A DNA stretch of 64,000 nt from Enhygromyxa salina (GTDB taxonomy: Bacteria > Myxococcota_A > Polyangia > Nannocystales > Nannocystaceae), in assembly GCF_000737335.2 (NCBI RefSeq), contig NZ_JMCC02000099.1:9499-73498 (forward strand), given 5' to 3'. Numbering within the stretch: the stretch's first letter is position 1; each line of letters begins with the position of its first letter. Position numbers and translations under genes: made by a program. A model generated the notes under the pieces. That model saw only the letters and a list, made by a program, of their open reading frames with translations, was not told where the DNA came from and ran no database searches. Shown piece by piece: positions 17,595-26,553 of the stretch.

Positions 17595-18569
17595 ATGCGC
17601 GTTCACGTGCTCCACCACGGCCGCTGCTTCGACGGCGCCGCCTCGTCGGCGCTGTTCGGCGCGTTCATGCGTGAGCGCCATGGGTCGGAGATCGAGCTGG
17701 TCTATCTCGCCAAGCACCACCGACGCGGGGACCCGTTCGAGGACGCCGACTTCGCGGGCGCGGACGAGGCCGCCGTCGTCGACTTTCGCTACACCCAGCA
17801 CCCCCAGCTGACCTGGTACTTCGACCACCATCGGTCCGCGTTCCAGCTCCCGGGGGATCGCGCCCACTTCGAGGCCCGCGAAGGAACCCAGCGCTTTCAC
17901 GATCCAACCGCGCCCAGCTGCACCGGCTACCTGGCCAAGATCGTTGGCGAGCGGTTTGGGTTTGACAGCTCGGCCCACGCAGAGCTGATCCACTGGGCCG
18001 AGATCATCGACTCGGCCGGGTTCTCGAGCCCCGAGGCCGCCGTGCTGTACGCGGATCCGGCCATGCACCTCGCCGCTTGGATCCAGACCGCCGATGATCC
18101 CCAGGCGATCTCGACCTTCATCGAGGAGCTGGTCGTCACGCCGCTCGCCCGCTTGGCCCAGGCCGACTGGGTCCGCGAGATCGTCGAGCCTCGCTTGGTC
18201 TCGCATCGCCAGGACATCGAGCTGATCCGGCGGCTTGGTCGGACCAAGGGCGGCGTGTTCTCTTATGATCTGCTGGACGAGCCGCCGCGGATCCTGAGCC
18301 ACTTCATCCCCTACTACTTGGCCCCGGGCGCGCACTACAGCCTTGGCGTGTATGGCCACCCCGACGGGGATCTGCGCCTGTCCGTTGGCTTCAACCCCTG
18401 GTTTGACCGCGAGTTGCGGCGTCACGATCTGGCCCAGCTGTGCGAGCGCCACGGCGGCGGTGGGCATCCCTTCGTCGCGGGCGCCTCGTTCGCGTTGGAT
18501 CAGATCGACCAGCTGCGAGCGGCACAGGCTGACATCTTGGCCACGCTGCGCGATCCGGCGAGCCGCTGA
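17595..18569 (+). CDS. DHH-family phosphoesterase
   Basis: The 324-residue protein begins MRVHVLHHGRCFDGAASSAL, where the His/Asp-rich opening and 'YFDHHRSAF' (about residue 78) supply the metal ligands of the DHH superfamily. A C-terminal 'GGGGHPFVAGASF' corresponds to the GGGH motif of DHHA1. Such proteins hydrolyse phosphodiesters, for example nanoRNA, pAp or cyclic dinucleotides; the substrate is not predictable here. Its stop overlaps the start of the next gene. ATG 17595 is used because the upstream extension is Pro/Arg-rich leader without family match. Confidence 0.85.
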   Translation: MRVHVLHHGRCFDGAASSALFGAFMRERHGSEIELVYLAKHHRRGDPFEDADFAGADEAAVVDFRYTQHPQLTWYFDHHRSAFQLPGDRAHFEAREGTQRFHDPTAPSCTGYLAKIVGERFGFDSSAHAELIHWAEIIDSAGFSSPEAAVLYADPAMHLAAWIQTADDPQAISTFIEELVVTPLARLAQADWVREIVEPRLVSHRQDIELIRRLGRTKGGVFSYDLLDEPPRILSHFIPYYLAPGAHYSLGVYGHPDGDLRLSVGFNPWFDRELRRHDLAQLCERHGGGGHPFVAGASFALDQIDQLRAAQADILATLRDPASR

Positions 18570-19084
18570 TGCCGGTCTCCCAGCACTTGGTCACGCTGCG
18601 CACCCGCGTGGACCAGCACTTTGACGAAGCCGTGGCGCGCAGCCCCGCTAGCTTCGCGTGTCGGGCGGGCTGTGATCGTTGCTGCGGTCAGCGCTTCTCG
18701 GTGTTCGAGGTCGAGGCCGGGCCGATCCGGGCTGCGCTCGCGGATCTCGCAACGAACGATCCCCCGCTACGCCAGCGGATCCGCGCGCAGGGCCAAGATC
18801 CCAAGTCGACCAGCTGCGCGTTGCTCGTGGATGGGCGGTGCAGCGTGTACGAGCAGCGGCCCCTGATCTGCCGCTCGCACGGGCTGCCGGTCGCCGTCCC
18901 CGATCCCGAGCGCGCCGACGGACCGCTGCGCGTGGATCACTGCCCCCTCAATTTCGTGGACGATCCCCCACCGCGGCCCAGCGTGCTGATCCTCGACGCC
19001 GTGAACCGGCCGCTGGCCGTGCTGGCTGAGCTGAGCGCGCCCGGCCAGCCACGGGTGGCGCTGGCCGAGCTGGCCGCGACGTAG
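18569..19084 (+). CDS. YkgJ-family cysteine cluster protein
   Basis: The 171-residue protein carries the zinc/iron-binding cysteine pattern of the YkgJ/UPF0153 family. It comprises 'CRAGCDRCCGQ' near residue 32, a middle CALL with GRCSVYEQRPLICRSHG (about 88-112), and a later Cys (HCPLNF). No enzymatic activity is established for the family. Its ATG overlaps the stop of the DHH phosphoesterase by one base, so the two are cotranslated. Confidence 0.85.
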   Translation: MPVSQHLVTLRTRVDQHFDEAVARSPASFACRAGCDRCCGQRFSVFEVEAGPIRAALADLATNDPPLRQRIRAQGQDPKSTSCALLVDGRCSVYEQRPLICRSHGLPVAVPDPERADGPLRVDHCPLNFVDDPPPRPSVLILDAVNRPLAVLAELSAPGQPRVALAELAAT

Positions 19085-19197
19085 CGCCACGCTGCACCAG
19101 CCTGCGAAGGCGTCCGCACGCGGGCGAGGAGCCCTCGCCGCGCTGAAATGAAAGGATCCCCGTCCGAGTGCAATGAACACTTGGAACCCGGAGGACG

Positions 19198-19275
19198 ATG
19201 ATGCGCGGATCGAGCTGGAAGATTTGGATCGCGGCCATGCTGCTGGGCGTGTTGCACGTCGCGCTGGCGAGTTGA
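19198..19275 (+). CDS. Candidate 25-residue membrane or leader peptide
   Basis: A very short frame reads MMRGSSWKIWIAAMLLGVLH and ends VALAS. It is preceded by the strong ribosome site GGAGGA at 19191-19196, only one base before the first ATG and four before the second. The hydrophobic core suggests a small membrane peptide or a leftover signal peptide. It lies alone between the YkgJ-type gene and tRNA-fMet. An overlapping frame at 19173-19358 looks unlike protein. The call rests only on the ribosome site and composition. Apart from this and the tRNA promoter the gap 19085-19446 shows nothing else. Confidence 0.3.
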   Translation: MMRGSSWKIWIAAMLLGVLHVALAS

Positions 19276-19388
19276 TGCCTCGCGCTCCCGCCGAGGTCGA
19301 GAACGGCGGGCTGATCGCGCCGCAATCCGGCTGTAGTTGGCGTCTGAGGTACAAATGAGCGTTTTTTTGCTCAATTTCGTTTCAGCTC

Positions 19389-19417
19389 TTGACCGGGCCC
19401 TCGCTTGCGCCTAAATA
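19389..19417 (+). promoter_or_regulatory. Sigma70-type promoter of tRNA-fMet
   Basis: A -35 box TTGACC (19389-19394) and -10 box TAAATA (19412-19417) are separated by 17 bases. The tRNA begins 30 bases after the -10 box. Confidence 0.8.
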
Positions 19418-19446
19418 CCGCTTCCCGCGGCACTCGCCGCGTCCAC

Positions 19447-19520
19447 TGCGGGGTGGAGCAGCCAGGTAGCTCGCCGGGCTCATAACCCGGAGGCCACAGG
19501 TTCAAATCCTGTCCCCGCTA
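19447..19520 (+). tRNA. tRNA-fMet (anticodon CAT), initiator
   Basis: The 74-base gene folds as a cloverleaf with acceptor TGCGGGG/CCCCGCT, D-arm with agcagccaggtagct, anticodon stem ccggg-ctcataa-cccgg (anticodon CAT), and T-loop ggttcaaatcc. The three G-C pairs in the anticodon stem and the absence of a Watson-Crick pair at positions 1:72 are initiator features. CCA is not encoded. Confidence 0.95.
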
Positions 19521-19526
19521 CTCACT

Positions 19527-19562
19527 AAAGGGCTCGCAGATACACTCTGCGGGCCCTTTTCC
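19527..19562 (+). terminator. Intrinsic terminator after tRNA-fMet
   Basis: The arm aaagggctcgcaga pairs with tctgcgggccctttt around tacac, and the T-rich end follows directly. It lies 7 bases after the tRNA. Confidence 0.85.
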
Positions 19563-20042
19563 TAATTCATGCTCCGGGCGGTGGCGCCATGGTGGCCTGG
19601 TTCTCGTAGAAGTGATCGGCTCAGACCCAGCACCGCGCAAGCGATCGCCTTGCTCGGCGCCGAGTCGACCACGCCGATCAGCATGGCCGCACGCATCCGC
19701 GGCCACGCGTCGATCTCCACCGGTACCGAATGAGCTGCTCGCGGACACGAAGCGAGCGCTGTGTCACTTCTTCGAGCCGTAGCGAGCTTCAAGAAACGGC
19801 GCAGCTCGGGGCTCGACCTTCTGCAGTGCAGCAGCCTGCTGCACACCACCCCGGCCGTTCGCCTGCCCGTTCGCCTGCCCGTTCGCCTCGGCGATCTCGA
19901 TCACCTCGCTGGCGGGATCAATCCCCCTCTTCCAACGACGTCGACAGCGCCACCGGTGGCGCAACTCTTCTACGGGACAGCGTCCCGCGGCCGGAAGATA
20001 GCCGGTGCGGCGGCTAGTTGGATCCGGGAACCGGCGCCGCGT
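19563..20042. other. Gap without a convincing gene
   Basis: Short frames exist on both strands, but none has a family match, a good start or normal composition. The minus strand contains a phrase (SKAIACAVLGLSRSLL) reminiscent of transposase helix-turn-helix regions, and three 12-base repeats of gttcgcctgccc lie at about 19857-19892. It may be gene debris next to the tRNA. Confidence 0.5.
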
Positions 20043-21410
20043 TCACTCGGAGTCGCCGCCGTCGGTGACAGCGTCGCCCGCAACCCCGCCACGCCCACGC
20101 CGGCTGCTCTGCACCTGCCGGCGCCGGGCGACCACCAGATCATCCCCGCCGCCAACGTCTTTGCGGTACCCAAACATCCGCAGCACTTGCTTGACCACGC
20201 CGCCCACCACGACCTGGCTGCCGACCCGCCCAATCCGAATCTCGTCGCCGCCGTCAGCCTGATCAGCCTCGACGTCGACCCCAGGCAGGTACCCCAGCAG
20301 CCCGTCGATCTTGAGCTTGCGCAGCGTGGCCGAGAGCTGCAGCTGCGCGGGCCCGAGGTCGCGCGCGACGAAGAACCCGTCTTCGCCGAGCCCCTGGTAC
20401 AGCGGCATCAAGATCCGCCCGGCCGAGGGTGAGTCGACGTCGCCGCTGCGATCGATCGCCAAGCGCTGTCCCCTGCCGATCCCCTGAAAATTATAGAAGC
20501 CGGGATCCATGCGGAACTCGTCTTCTGGCGTGATCGGGTGGCGGTAGACAATCTCGACCGCGCGCGGCAACCCAGCGGCGGCCTGGGCCAGGCGCGCCTC
20601 GAATCGAGCGATCTCGGGCACGTCCGCGCGGGCGACCAGGCCCGCAGACACCAGCGCGATCCAGATCGCGGCGACGTTGTTCTCGACCGTGCGCGGATCG
20701 TCGTGCTGCCCGGCCTCGAACCCGACGGCGATGTGGCCACGATCGGCGAGGTAGCCCAGCAGCGTGCCTTCTACGGCCTCCTCGAGCCCGAAGATGATCG
20801 GGACCCGCAGCTCGTAGGCGATCGGACGGTTGCGCAGCGTGTCGGCGACGACCGAGAAAGGCGGGCCCTCGGCGGAGAAGCTGTGCAGATCCATGACCAC
20901 CAGCGGGTGATCAAAGGTCTCGTCGAGGCGATCGAAGATGTTCAAGAGCTCGCGCTGCTCGATGTCCTCGGACGACTCTTCGGCGTGGGGGGTGTCGCGC
21001 AGCCGGGCGAGGTGATCCGGGAACCACCGCCGGTTGAGGTCCCGGGTCATGTAGCGGACGTTCTGCGAGAGCGCGCGCAAATTGCCGGCCAGCCCCAGCA
21101 GCCGGCCGCTCACCGCGACCCGACGCTGCCGCAGCTCGTGGAGCACCCGCTGCACGGCGATGACCCCGGCCGGCTCGTTGCCGTGGATCCCACCGACGAT
21201 GACCATCGTGGGCCCCGGTCGCTGCCCTTCGTGGGAGCCGACCCAGCGCCGGGTCAGCGTCGCGCCCTCCACCGGCCAGTTTGGCCGACTCGGGCCGGAT
21301 GCCGCTGCGGGCGCGTCCACGTCCGCAGCAGACCCCGCAGCCTTGGCAGAGCTACCACCACCGCCGCGTCCGCTCGCCTCGGACCTGTTGCGCCCCCCGC
21401 TATTCAGCAC
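20043..21410 (-). CDS. Succinylglutamate desuccinylase/aspartoacylase-family metallohydrolase
   Basis: The 455-residue product belongs to the AstE/AspA branch of the M14-like zinc hydrolases. 'VIVGGIHGNEPAGVIAVQR' provides the HxxE zinc motif, and 'DLHSFS' gives the later ligand region. The C-terminal 90 residues are an extra segment with Arg/Gly-rich tail. It begins with GTG immediately after the stop of the GCS2-CBS gene, so they are cotranscribed. One could imagine a link to acylated amino acids or glutamyl compounds made by that enzyme, but this is inference. Substrate unknown. Confidence 0.82.
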   Translation of the reverse strand: MLNSGGRNRSEASGRGGGGSSAKAAGSAADVDAPAAASGPSRPNWPVEGATLTRRWVGSHEGQRPGPTMVIVGGIHGNEPAGVIAVQRVLHELRQRRVAVSGRLLGLAGNLRALSQNVRYMTRDLNRRWFPDHLARLRDTPHAEESSEDIEQRELLNIFDRLDETFDHPLVVMDLHSFSAEGPPFSVVADTLRNRPIAYELRVPIIFGLEEAVEGTLLGYLADRGHIAVGFEAGQHDDPRTVENNVAAIWIALVSAGLVARADVPEIARFEARLAQAAAGLPRAVEIVYRHPITPEDEFRMDPGFYNFQGIGRGQRLAIDRSGDVDSPSAGRILMPLYQGLGEDGFFVARDLGPAQLQLSATLRKLKIDGLLGYLPGVDVEADQADGGDEIRIGRVGSQVVVGGVVKQVLRMFGYRKDVGGGDDLVVARRRQVQSSRRGRGGVAGDAVTDGGDSE

Positions 21411-23333
21411 TCACTTGCCTCGCAAATAATTGTCGAGCAGGCGACTGGAGACCGCGATCAGATCGTGTTCGGTCACGATCCCGACGAGCTTGTCACCGTC
21501 GACCACTGGCAGCGATCCGACCTTCTGATCGCGCATGATCTCCAACACCTCGAGGGTCGTGGTGTTGGGCGCGACGGTGATCGGATCAGTCTTCATGATC
21601 TGTCGCACGGCCACCTTCTCGGATCCGACCCGATCGAGGTGCCCGCGGGCGACCAGACGTAACACGGCACGGTGCGAGATCAAGCCAACCAGCTTGCCGT
21701 CGTCCTCGACCGGGATGTGGCGAATGCGCTCCCAGTCCATCAGGCTCGCGGCGAGGTCCACGAGGTCCTCGGGGTGCAGCGTAAACAGGTCCGTGGTCAT
21801 GAACTGGCCCGCGGTCAGGTAGTTCTCGCGCACATCGCTGACCTTGTGGAACGCGGCCGGCTCCCAGGCGTGCACGGGATCGCCGACCTGCTGGTGCTCG
21901 AGCATGGCGTGGGTCAGCGCGCGGGACCGGGCATCGCGCGGGCCGTCGGTGGGCATCGTGGCCAGCGAGTTGATCGCCCATTGCGCACCCGTGACGCCCT
22001 TCTTGACCCGCTCTTCGACCACGCCGAGGTAGCGATCGATGTCGGCCCCGTCGATCGAGTGGGCGGTCAGGCCCTCGCGGGCGAGCGGCAGCAGGATGTC
22101 CAGCAGCAGCCGCGGGGCCTCGTAGGCGCGGCCGTCGATCCAGGTCAGGCGCGCGTCGAGCCCGTAGCGCGCGGCCGAGAAGAAGTTGTGCTTGGCGTCA
22201 TCGAAGTCCATCACCTTGCTGATGTCGGGGATCTGCGCGGACATGCCCGACATCAAGCCAAAGTAGAAGGCCGCGCTGCCGACCTCGTCGACGACGCTGG
22301 GGCCAGCGGGTAGCGCCCGGTTCTCGATCCGCAGGTGCGGGCTGCCGCCCGGCGAGATCCCGTAGCACGCCCGGTTCCACCGGTAGACCGTGCCGTTGTG
22401 TAGGCGCAGCGCCTTGAGCTCGGGCGCCTTGCCCTGGCGGACCCGCTCCATTGGGTCTTCGTCGAGCGCCGTTGACAGCACCACGCGAAACCGAGCGATG
22501 TCCTCGCGAAAGATCTCCAGCGCCGACTCCTCGACCCAACGATCACCAAAGCCAACGCGAGGTCGCGCGCTGCGAGCCTTGTGGGCGTCGTTGCGGGTGT
22601 CGACCGAGTGATGGAAGAGGGCGACGCGGGTCTCGTTCCACAGCCGCTTGCCCATGAGCACGGGCGAGTTGACGGCCGACGCCAACACCGGCGCGGTCAC
22701 GACTTGCGCGAGGTTGTAGAGCGGGGCGAACTCGTTGGCGTCGACCTGAAAGTGGATCTGAAAGCTGGTGTTGGCGGCCTCGAGCATGACGTTGTCATGG
22801 GTCAGCTCGAGCTCGTCCTTGCCCTTGATCAACACGTGGAAGTCTTGGCCGCCACGCATGCGCTGCATCGCCCGATTCAACGCGAAGTAGCGCGGCAGCG
22901 GGGTCATGTTCGACATCGCCAGATCGGGCTTGCGCAGGGTCGGCAGGATGCCTGTGAGCACGATCCGCGCGTCGTGGACCGCGGCGGCCTTGCGCGCGAC
23001 GCCAAGCACTTCTTCGATCTCGCGCTCGAGCACGCGCAGGCAGTCGCCGCCAAAATCCTGCGGTGAGAGGTTGGCCTCGAGGTTGAACTTGGCCAGCTCC
23101 GTGGTCAGCCGCGGATCGTTCGCGGTCTCGAGCACCTCGGTCGCAACCGGCGCGACCGAGAGCGTGTTGTCGACCAAGAACATCTCTTGCTCGGCCCCGA
23201 TCCGGCGCACGCCAGACTCGATCATGCCGCGATCGATCACCTGCTCGAGCGCGTGGAGGTCGGCGAGAATGGCGCGCATGAACGCCCGCAGCTCGGCATC
23301 ATCGTTCGCGTCGGTGACCTCTTGTTCGCCCAT
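21411..23333 (-). CDS. Glutamate-cysteine ligase type 2 (YbdK-like) fused to two CBS domains
   Basis: The first 450 residues or so match the GCS2 carboxylate-amine ligase family ('GAEQEMFLVD', 'KFNLEANLSPQDFG', 'LPRYFALNRAMQRMRGGQDF'). These enzymes form an ATP-dependent bond between glutamate and cysteine or another amine. The last 130 residues form a Bateman module of two CBS domains ('LVGLISHRAVLRLVARG', 'VGSLPVVDGDKLVGIVTEHD'), which usually bind adenosine nucleotides and would allow regulation by energy charge. At 640 residues it is much longer than a stand-alone GCS2 protein (about 370-450). It starts ATG GGC GAA near 23333. No glutathione synthetase gene is visible nearby. Confidence 0.87.
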   Translation of the reverse strand: MGEQEVTDANDDAELRAFMRAILADLHALEQVIDRGMIESGVRRIGAEQEMFLVDNTLSVAPVATEVLETANDPRLTTELAKFNLEANLSPQDFGGDCLRVLEREIEEVLGVARKAAAVHDARIVLTGILPTLRKPDLAMSNMTPLPRYFALNRAMQRMRGGQDFHVLIKGKDELELTHDNVMLEAANTSFQIHFQVDANEFAPLYNLAQVVTAPVLASAVNSPVLMGKRLWNETRVALFHHSVDTRNDAHKARSARPRVGFGDRWVEESALEIFREDIARFRVVLSTALDEDPMERVRQGKAPELKALRLHNGTVYRWNRACYGISPGGSPHLRIENRALPAGPSVVDEVGSAAFYFGLMSGMSAQIPDISKVMDFDDAKHNFFSAARYGLDARLTWIDGRAYEAPRLLLDILLPLAREGLTAHSIDGADIDRYLGVVEERVKKGVTGAQWAINSLATMPTDGPRDARSRALTHAMLEHQQVGDPVHAWEPAAFHKVSDVRENYLTAGQFMTTDLFTLHPEDLVDLAASLMDWERIRHIPVEDDGKLVGLISHRAVLRLVARGHLDRVGSEKVAVRQIMKTDPITVAPNTTTLEVLEIMRDQKVGSLPVVDGDKLVGIVTEHDLIAVSSRLLDNYLRGK

Positions 23334-23472
23334 CTAACCTCACGGTACGCAAGCCGCGGCCCCGCGTGCAAGTCGCCGTGAGCTGAATCCTGCCGGTCTT
23401 TTTGGGGCGGGTGTTGGCACGCTGCCGCCCCCGGCCCCGCTACCATCCGACCATGAACCGCAGGGGTTGGGC

Positions 23473-23925
23473 TTGAAGACGATCATTCAACGGGTCACCC
23501 GCGCGTCTGTGAGCGTCGACGGCGAGCTGGTCGCCAGCATTGGCGCGGGGGTCTTGGCGTTGGTCGGCGTCGAGCGAGGCGACGGGCTCGCCGACGCCCA
23601 GGCGACGGCCCGGAAGCTGGCCAGCCTGCGCATGTTTCCAGGGACCAAGCCGATGGATCGCTGCCTGACGGAGGTCGGCGGCGCAGCGCTGGTGATCAGC
23701 CAGTTCACCCTGGCGGGCAGCCTGCGCAAAGGTCGACGTCCCAGCTTCGATCGGGCCGAAGATCCGCAGCTGGCCGAGCCGCTGTACCTGGCCGTGGCGC
23801 AGTTGCTGCGTGAGCACGGGATCCCGACCCAGACCGGCCAATTCGCGGCGAACATGCAGGTCGAGCTGGTCAACGATGGCCCGGTCACGCTCATGATCTT
23901 CACGGATGCGGGCGCGATCGTCTGA
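23473..23925 (+). CDS. dtd: D-aminoacyl-tRNA deacylase
   Basis: The 150-residue protein begins KTIIQRVTRASVSVDGELV and carries both DTD signatures: 'SQFTL' and the Gly-cisPro segment 'NDGPVT'. It removes D-amino acids (and glycine from tRNA-Ala) mischarged on tRNAs. No ATG fits. TTG at 23473 gives the family's usual N-terminus, while TTG 23467 adds two residues. The nearby ATG at 23453 is out of frame and closes immediately. The C-terminal 'LMIFTDAGAIV' is somewhat divergent. Confidence 0.92.
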   Translation: MKTIIQRVTRASVSVDGELVASIGAGVLALVGVERGDGLADAQATARKLASLRMFPGTKPMDRCLTEVGGAALVISQFTLAGSLRKGRRPSFDRAEDPQLAEPLYLAVAQLLREHGIPTQTGQFAANMQVELVNDGPVTLMIFTDAGAIV

Positions 23926-23966
23926 CCGCCCTTGCTTTTGGCGGCGCAGGTCTCGAAAGTCGGGCA

Positions 23967-25175
23967 GTGCCCAGCGAAGGCCTCCAGCGCTACCAGATCA
24001 TGGAGCGGCTCGGTTCGGGGAGTCAGGGGCACAGCTACCGGGCGATCGACCGCGAGACCCACGAGGACGTGGCGATCAAGGTCCTGTCGCTTGGCGGCGC
24101 GACGGAGTGGAAGGCCTTCGAGCTGTTCGAGCGCGAGGCCGAGGTGCTCGCGGGCCTGCGCCACCGCGGGATCCCCCGCTACCGGGACTACTTCGCCAGC
24201 GAAGAGAGCGGCGACTATTTCCTGGTCATGGATCTCGTGGTCGGGCACAGCCTGGCGGACGAGCTGGGCGCGACGGGGCGGTTTGACGAGGCCCGGCTGC
24301 GCCGGCTGATGCGCGGCGTGCTCGAGATCCTCGAGTACCTGCACACCCGGTCGCCGCAGGTCATCCACCGCGACATCAAGCCGGCCAACATCGTCGTGGG
24401 TGAGGACGACAGCGTGCACCTGGTCGACTTCGGCGGGGTCAGGGTGCTGACCCGGCTCGAGGGCGGGTCAACGATGATCGGGACCTTCGGCTACATGGCC
24501 CCCGAGCAGCTGCACGGCGACGCGGGGCCGGGGGTGGATCTGTACGCGCTGGGGGCCACGATCGTCGCGCTGGCCACCGGTCGGGCGGCCGACGAGCTGC
24601 CGCATGTGGGCCTGGCGATCGATCTCGATGAGCTGGTCCTGCCCGAGCGCCTGCGCCCGGTGCTGCGGGCCTTGCTCGAGCCGGATCCGCGCGATCGGGT
24701 GCGCTCGGTCGCGGAGGCCCGCGCGCTGCTCGATGGGCGATCCACGAGCAACGGCGCGGCGCCATCCGCCAAGGCCAGGTCCACGTCCACCTCCACGCCC
24801 ACGCCCACGTCCTCCCCCACTGGGCCCGAAACCCCCGCGACCGCGCTGGCGGTGCCGGGGCTGGTCCAAGAGCTGGCGCAGACCCCCAAGCCCATGTCGA
24901 TCTTCGTGTGGCTGTTCGCGCTGTTCGGCGCGGGGGCGCTGATCGTGATCGAGTACGCGTTGCTGCCGATCGTGTACCTGTTCTTGCGGGCCGTGGCCGA
25001 CAACAAGAACAACAAGGGTGAGGCGATCGACGACGACAAGGCTGGCATCACCTCGCTGCGCGACCTTCGAAGCTCGACCAGGCGCCAGCGCGAGTTGGTC
25101 GCCCACGTGATCCAGGGGACCTCGCCGCTGCGCGATGACCCCCCTGCCCTGCCGCCGGGTGCCGACGACCGCTGA
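23967..25175 (+). CDS. Hanks-type Ser/Thr protein kinase with C-terminal membrane helices
   Basis: The 402-residue protein starts with GTG. The kinase domain (about 9-265) has the glycine loop 'LGSGSQGHSY', 'VAIKVL' (ATP lysine), 'IHRDIKPANIVV' (catalytic Asp), 'VDFGGV' (the DFG equivalent) and 'GTFGYMAPEQ'. It is therefore predicted active. A Ser/Thr/Pro-rich linker (about 270-300) leads to hydrophobic helices around 310-345. The sensing role of the short C-terminus is unknown. It lies 42 bases after dtd on the same strand. Confidence 0.92.
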   Translation: MPSEGLQRYQIMERLGSGSQGHSYRAIDRETHEDVAIKVLSLGGATEWKAFELFEREAEVLAGLRHRGIPRYRDYFASEESGDYFLVMDLVVGHSLADELGATGRFDEARLRRLMRGVLEILEYLHTRSPQVIHRDIKPANIVVGEDDSVHLVDFGGVRVLTRLEGGSTMIGTFGYMAPEQLHGDAGPGVDLYALGATIVALATGRAADELPHVGLAIDLDELVLPERLRPVLRALLEPDPRDRVRSVAEARALLDGRSTSNGAAPSAKARSTSTSTPTPTSSPTGPETPATALAVPGLVQELAQTPKPMSIFVWLFALFGAGALIVIEYALLPIVYLFLRAVADNKNNKGEAIDDDKAGITSLRDLRSSTRRQRELVAHVIQGTSPLRDDPPALPPGADDR

Positions 25176-25189
25176 TCGCGGTGTTCAGC

Positions 25190-25771
25190 TCAGTGCCGAA
25201 GCGTGCGCTTGGGTAAGGGCTTGGGCGGGGTCTCGAGGTGCTCGCTGCGCTCGACCAGCATCTGCACGCTCGCGAGGTGTCGCTCGACCAGCGCCTCGAG
25301 ATAGGTTGCCTGCGACGCGAACACGCTCGCCGCCTCACCGGTCAAGACCCGCAGATCGTGGTCGAGGCAGGCTTCGAATTCCCACAGATCCCAGCGCTCG
25401 TCGTGCGAGACGTACAGCCAGCCGCCAAGCTGCTCGGCCGCGTCGCGCAGGCACTTGCTGCTCCACACCAGCACCGAGAGCCGCACGCTGGACACCTTGG
25501 ACTCGTCGCCGCGCTGGCGATCGAGGGCCCAGCGCAACATCAAGAGCAGCATTTGCGCGCGGCGCAGGCTGTTGAGCGCGGTCTTCCAGCGCTCGATCTC
25601 GGGCGTGTCGGGCAGCTGTCCGTAGGCGGCTTGCCAGCGCACGCGGACCAGATCTTGCCCACCCGCGAGCCCACACGCGCCGCACTCCCACGCCCGCTCG
25701 CCGGCCGCGAGGTGATCGAGCAGATCGGATCCACACGCGCGGCAGCGGTGGCGCTGGAGGACGGGACGCAC
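25190..25771 (-). CDS. Zinc-ribbon protein of unknown function
   Basis: The 193-residue protein opens with a CxxC zinc-ribbon pair (CRACGSDLLD, then CGACGLAG, about residues 10-33). The rest is an alpha-helical domain with no recognised family. It is convergent with the kinase gene, 14 bases away. An overlapping plus-strand frame is considered a shadow because the zinc ribbon is specific to this reading. Confidence 0.65.
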   Translation of the reverse strand: MRPVLQRHRCRACGSDLLDHLAAGERAWECGACGLAGGQDLVRVRWQAAYGQLPDTPEIERWKTALNSLRRAQMLLLMLRWALDRQRGDESKVSSVRLSVLVWSSKCLRDAAEQLGGWLYVSHDERWDLWEFEACLDHDLRVLTGEAASVFASQATYLEALVERHLASVQMLVERSEHLETPPKPLPKRTLRH

Positions 25772-25805
25772 GGGCTAGCGACACTGTAGCGAAGTCGGGG
25801 CGGCC

Positions 25806-26546
25806 TCAAAAGCCAATGCGTCGCATCACGAAGCGGGGCAGCCAGCGGATCGCCAGCATGACGAATCGCCAGATCCAGGGCGCGTAGACGACCGGCGTAC
25901 CGCGGTCGATTGCGCGCAGGACTCGGGCCGCGACCGCGTCGGGCTCGCCAGCGAAGGGCGGCGGCTTCAGGTTTGCCGTCATGCCGGTCTTCACGAACCC
26001 TGGCTTGACGCAGATCGTCTGCAGCCCCTGGGCCCGGAATTTGTGGTCCAGACCCTCCAGATAGGCCGAGAGCCCCGCCTTGGCGGCCCCGTAGATCACG
26101 ACCGGCTTGCGCCCACGGTCACCCGCGACCGAGCTGAACACACACAGCTTGCCGCCGCCGCCAGCGAGCAGCTTGACGCGCGCGCGCTCGCAAAAACCAA
26201 CGGTGTTGGCGAAGTCCAGGGTCACCAGCCGCAGCGCCAGCTCGGGATCTGCCTCGAGCTGATCTTGGGTAGCGAACAGCCCGGCGGTCACGACGACGCA
26301 GTCGAGCTTGCCGAGCCCGGCCGCCGCCGCGTCGAGGGCCGGCCCGAAGCTGCTGGGATCGGCGAGGTCACAGATCGCCGTGATCACCGGTTCGTCGGAG
26401 CCCGCGCGGGCCTGTAGATCCGCCGCCGATCGCTCGAGCTGCTCGGCGTCGCGGCCGAGCAACGCCAGTCGATCGCCGCGCGCCGCCATCGCGCGCGCGA
26501 GCGAGCGGCCCATACCCTTGGTCGCGCCGAGGATCGCTACGCGCAT
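25806..26546 (-). CDS. Short-chain dehydrogenase, DprE2-like
   Basis: The 246-residue SDR has the Rossmann motif 'ILGATKGMGRSLARAMAARG', 'VVVTAGLF', Ser in 'VFSSVAG' and the catalytic pair 'YGAAK'. The start MRVAIL at 26546 is directly before the dinucleotide motif. It follows the DprE1-like gene by 7 bases on the same strand, as dprE2 follows dprE1 in mycobacteria. There the two enzymes epimerise decaprenylphosphoryl-ribose to arabinose: DprE1 oxidises C2 and DprE2 reduces it. By analogy this pair may epimerise a polyprenyl-phosphate sugar. Confidence 0.82.
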   Translation of the reverse strand: MRVAILGATKGMGRSLARAMAARGDRLALLGRDAEQLERSAADLQARAGSDEPVITAICDLADPSSFGPALDAAAAGLGKLDCVVVTAGLFATQDQLEADPELALRLVTLDFANTVGFCERARVKLLAGGGGKLCVFSSVAGDRGRKPVVIYGAAKAGLSAYLEGLDHKFRAQGLQTICVKPGFVKTGMTANLKPPPFAGEPDAVAARVLRAIDRGTPVVYAPWIWRFVMLAIRWLPRFVMRRIGF

Positions 26547-26553
26547 CTGGCCC

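Noticed and set aside
19562..19849. Transposase fragment next to tRNA-fMet
   Set aside because: One short phrase is suggestive, but it is too short and lies in a frame with no other support.
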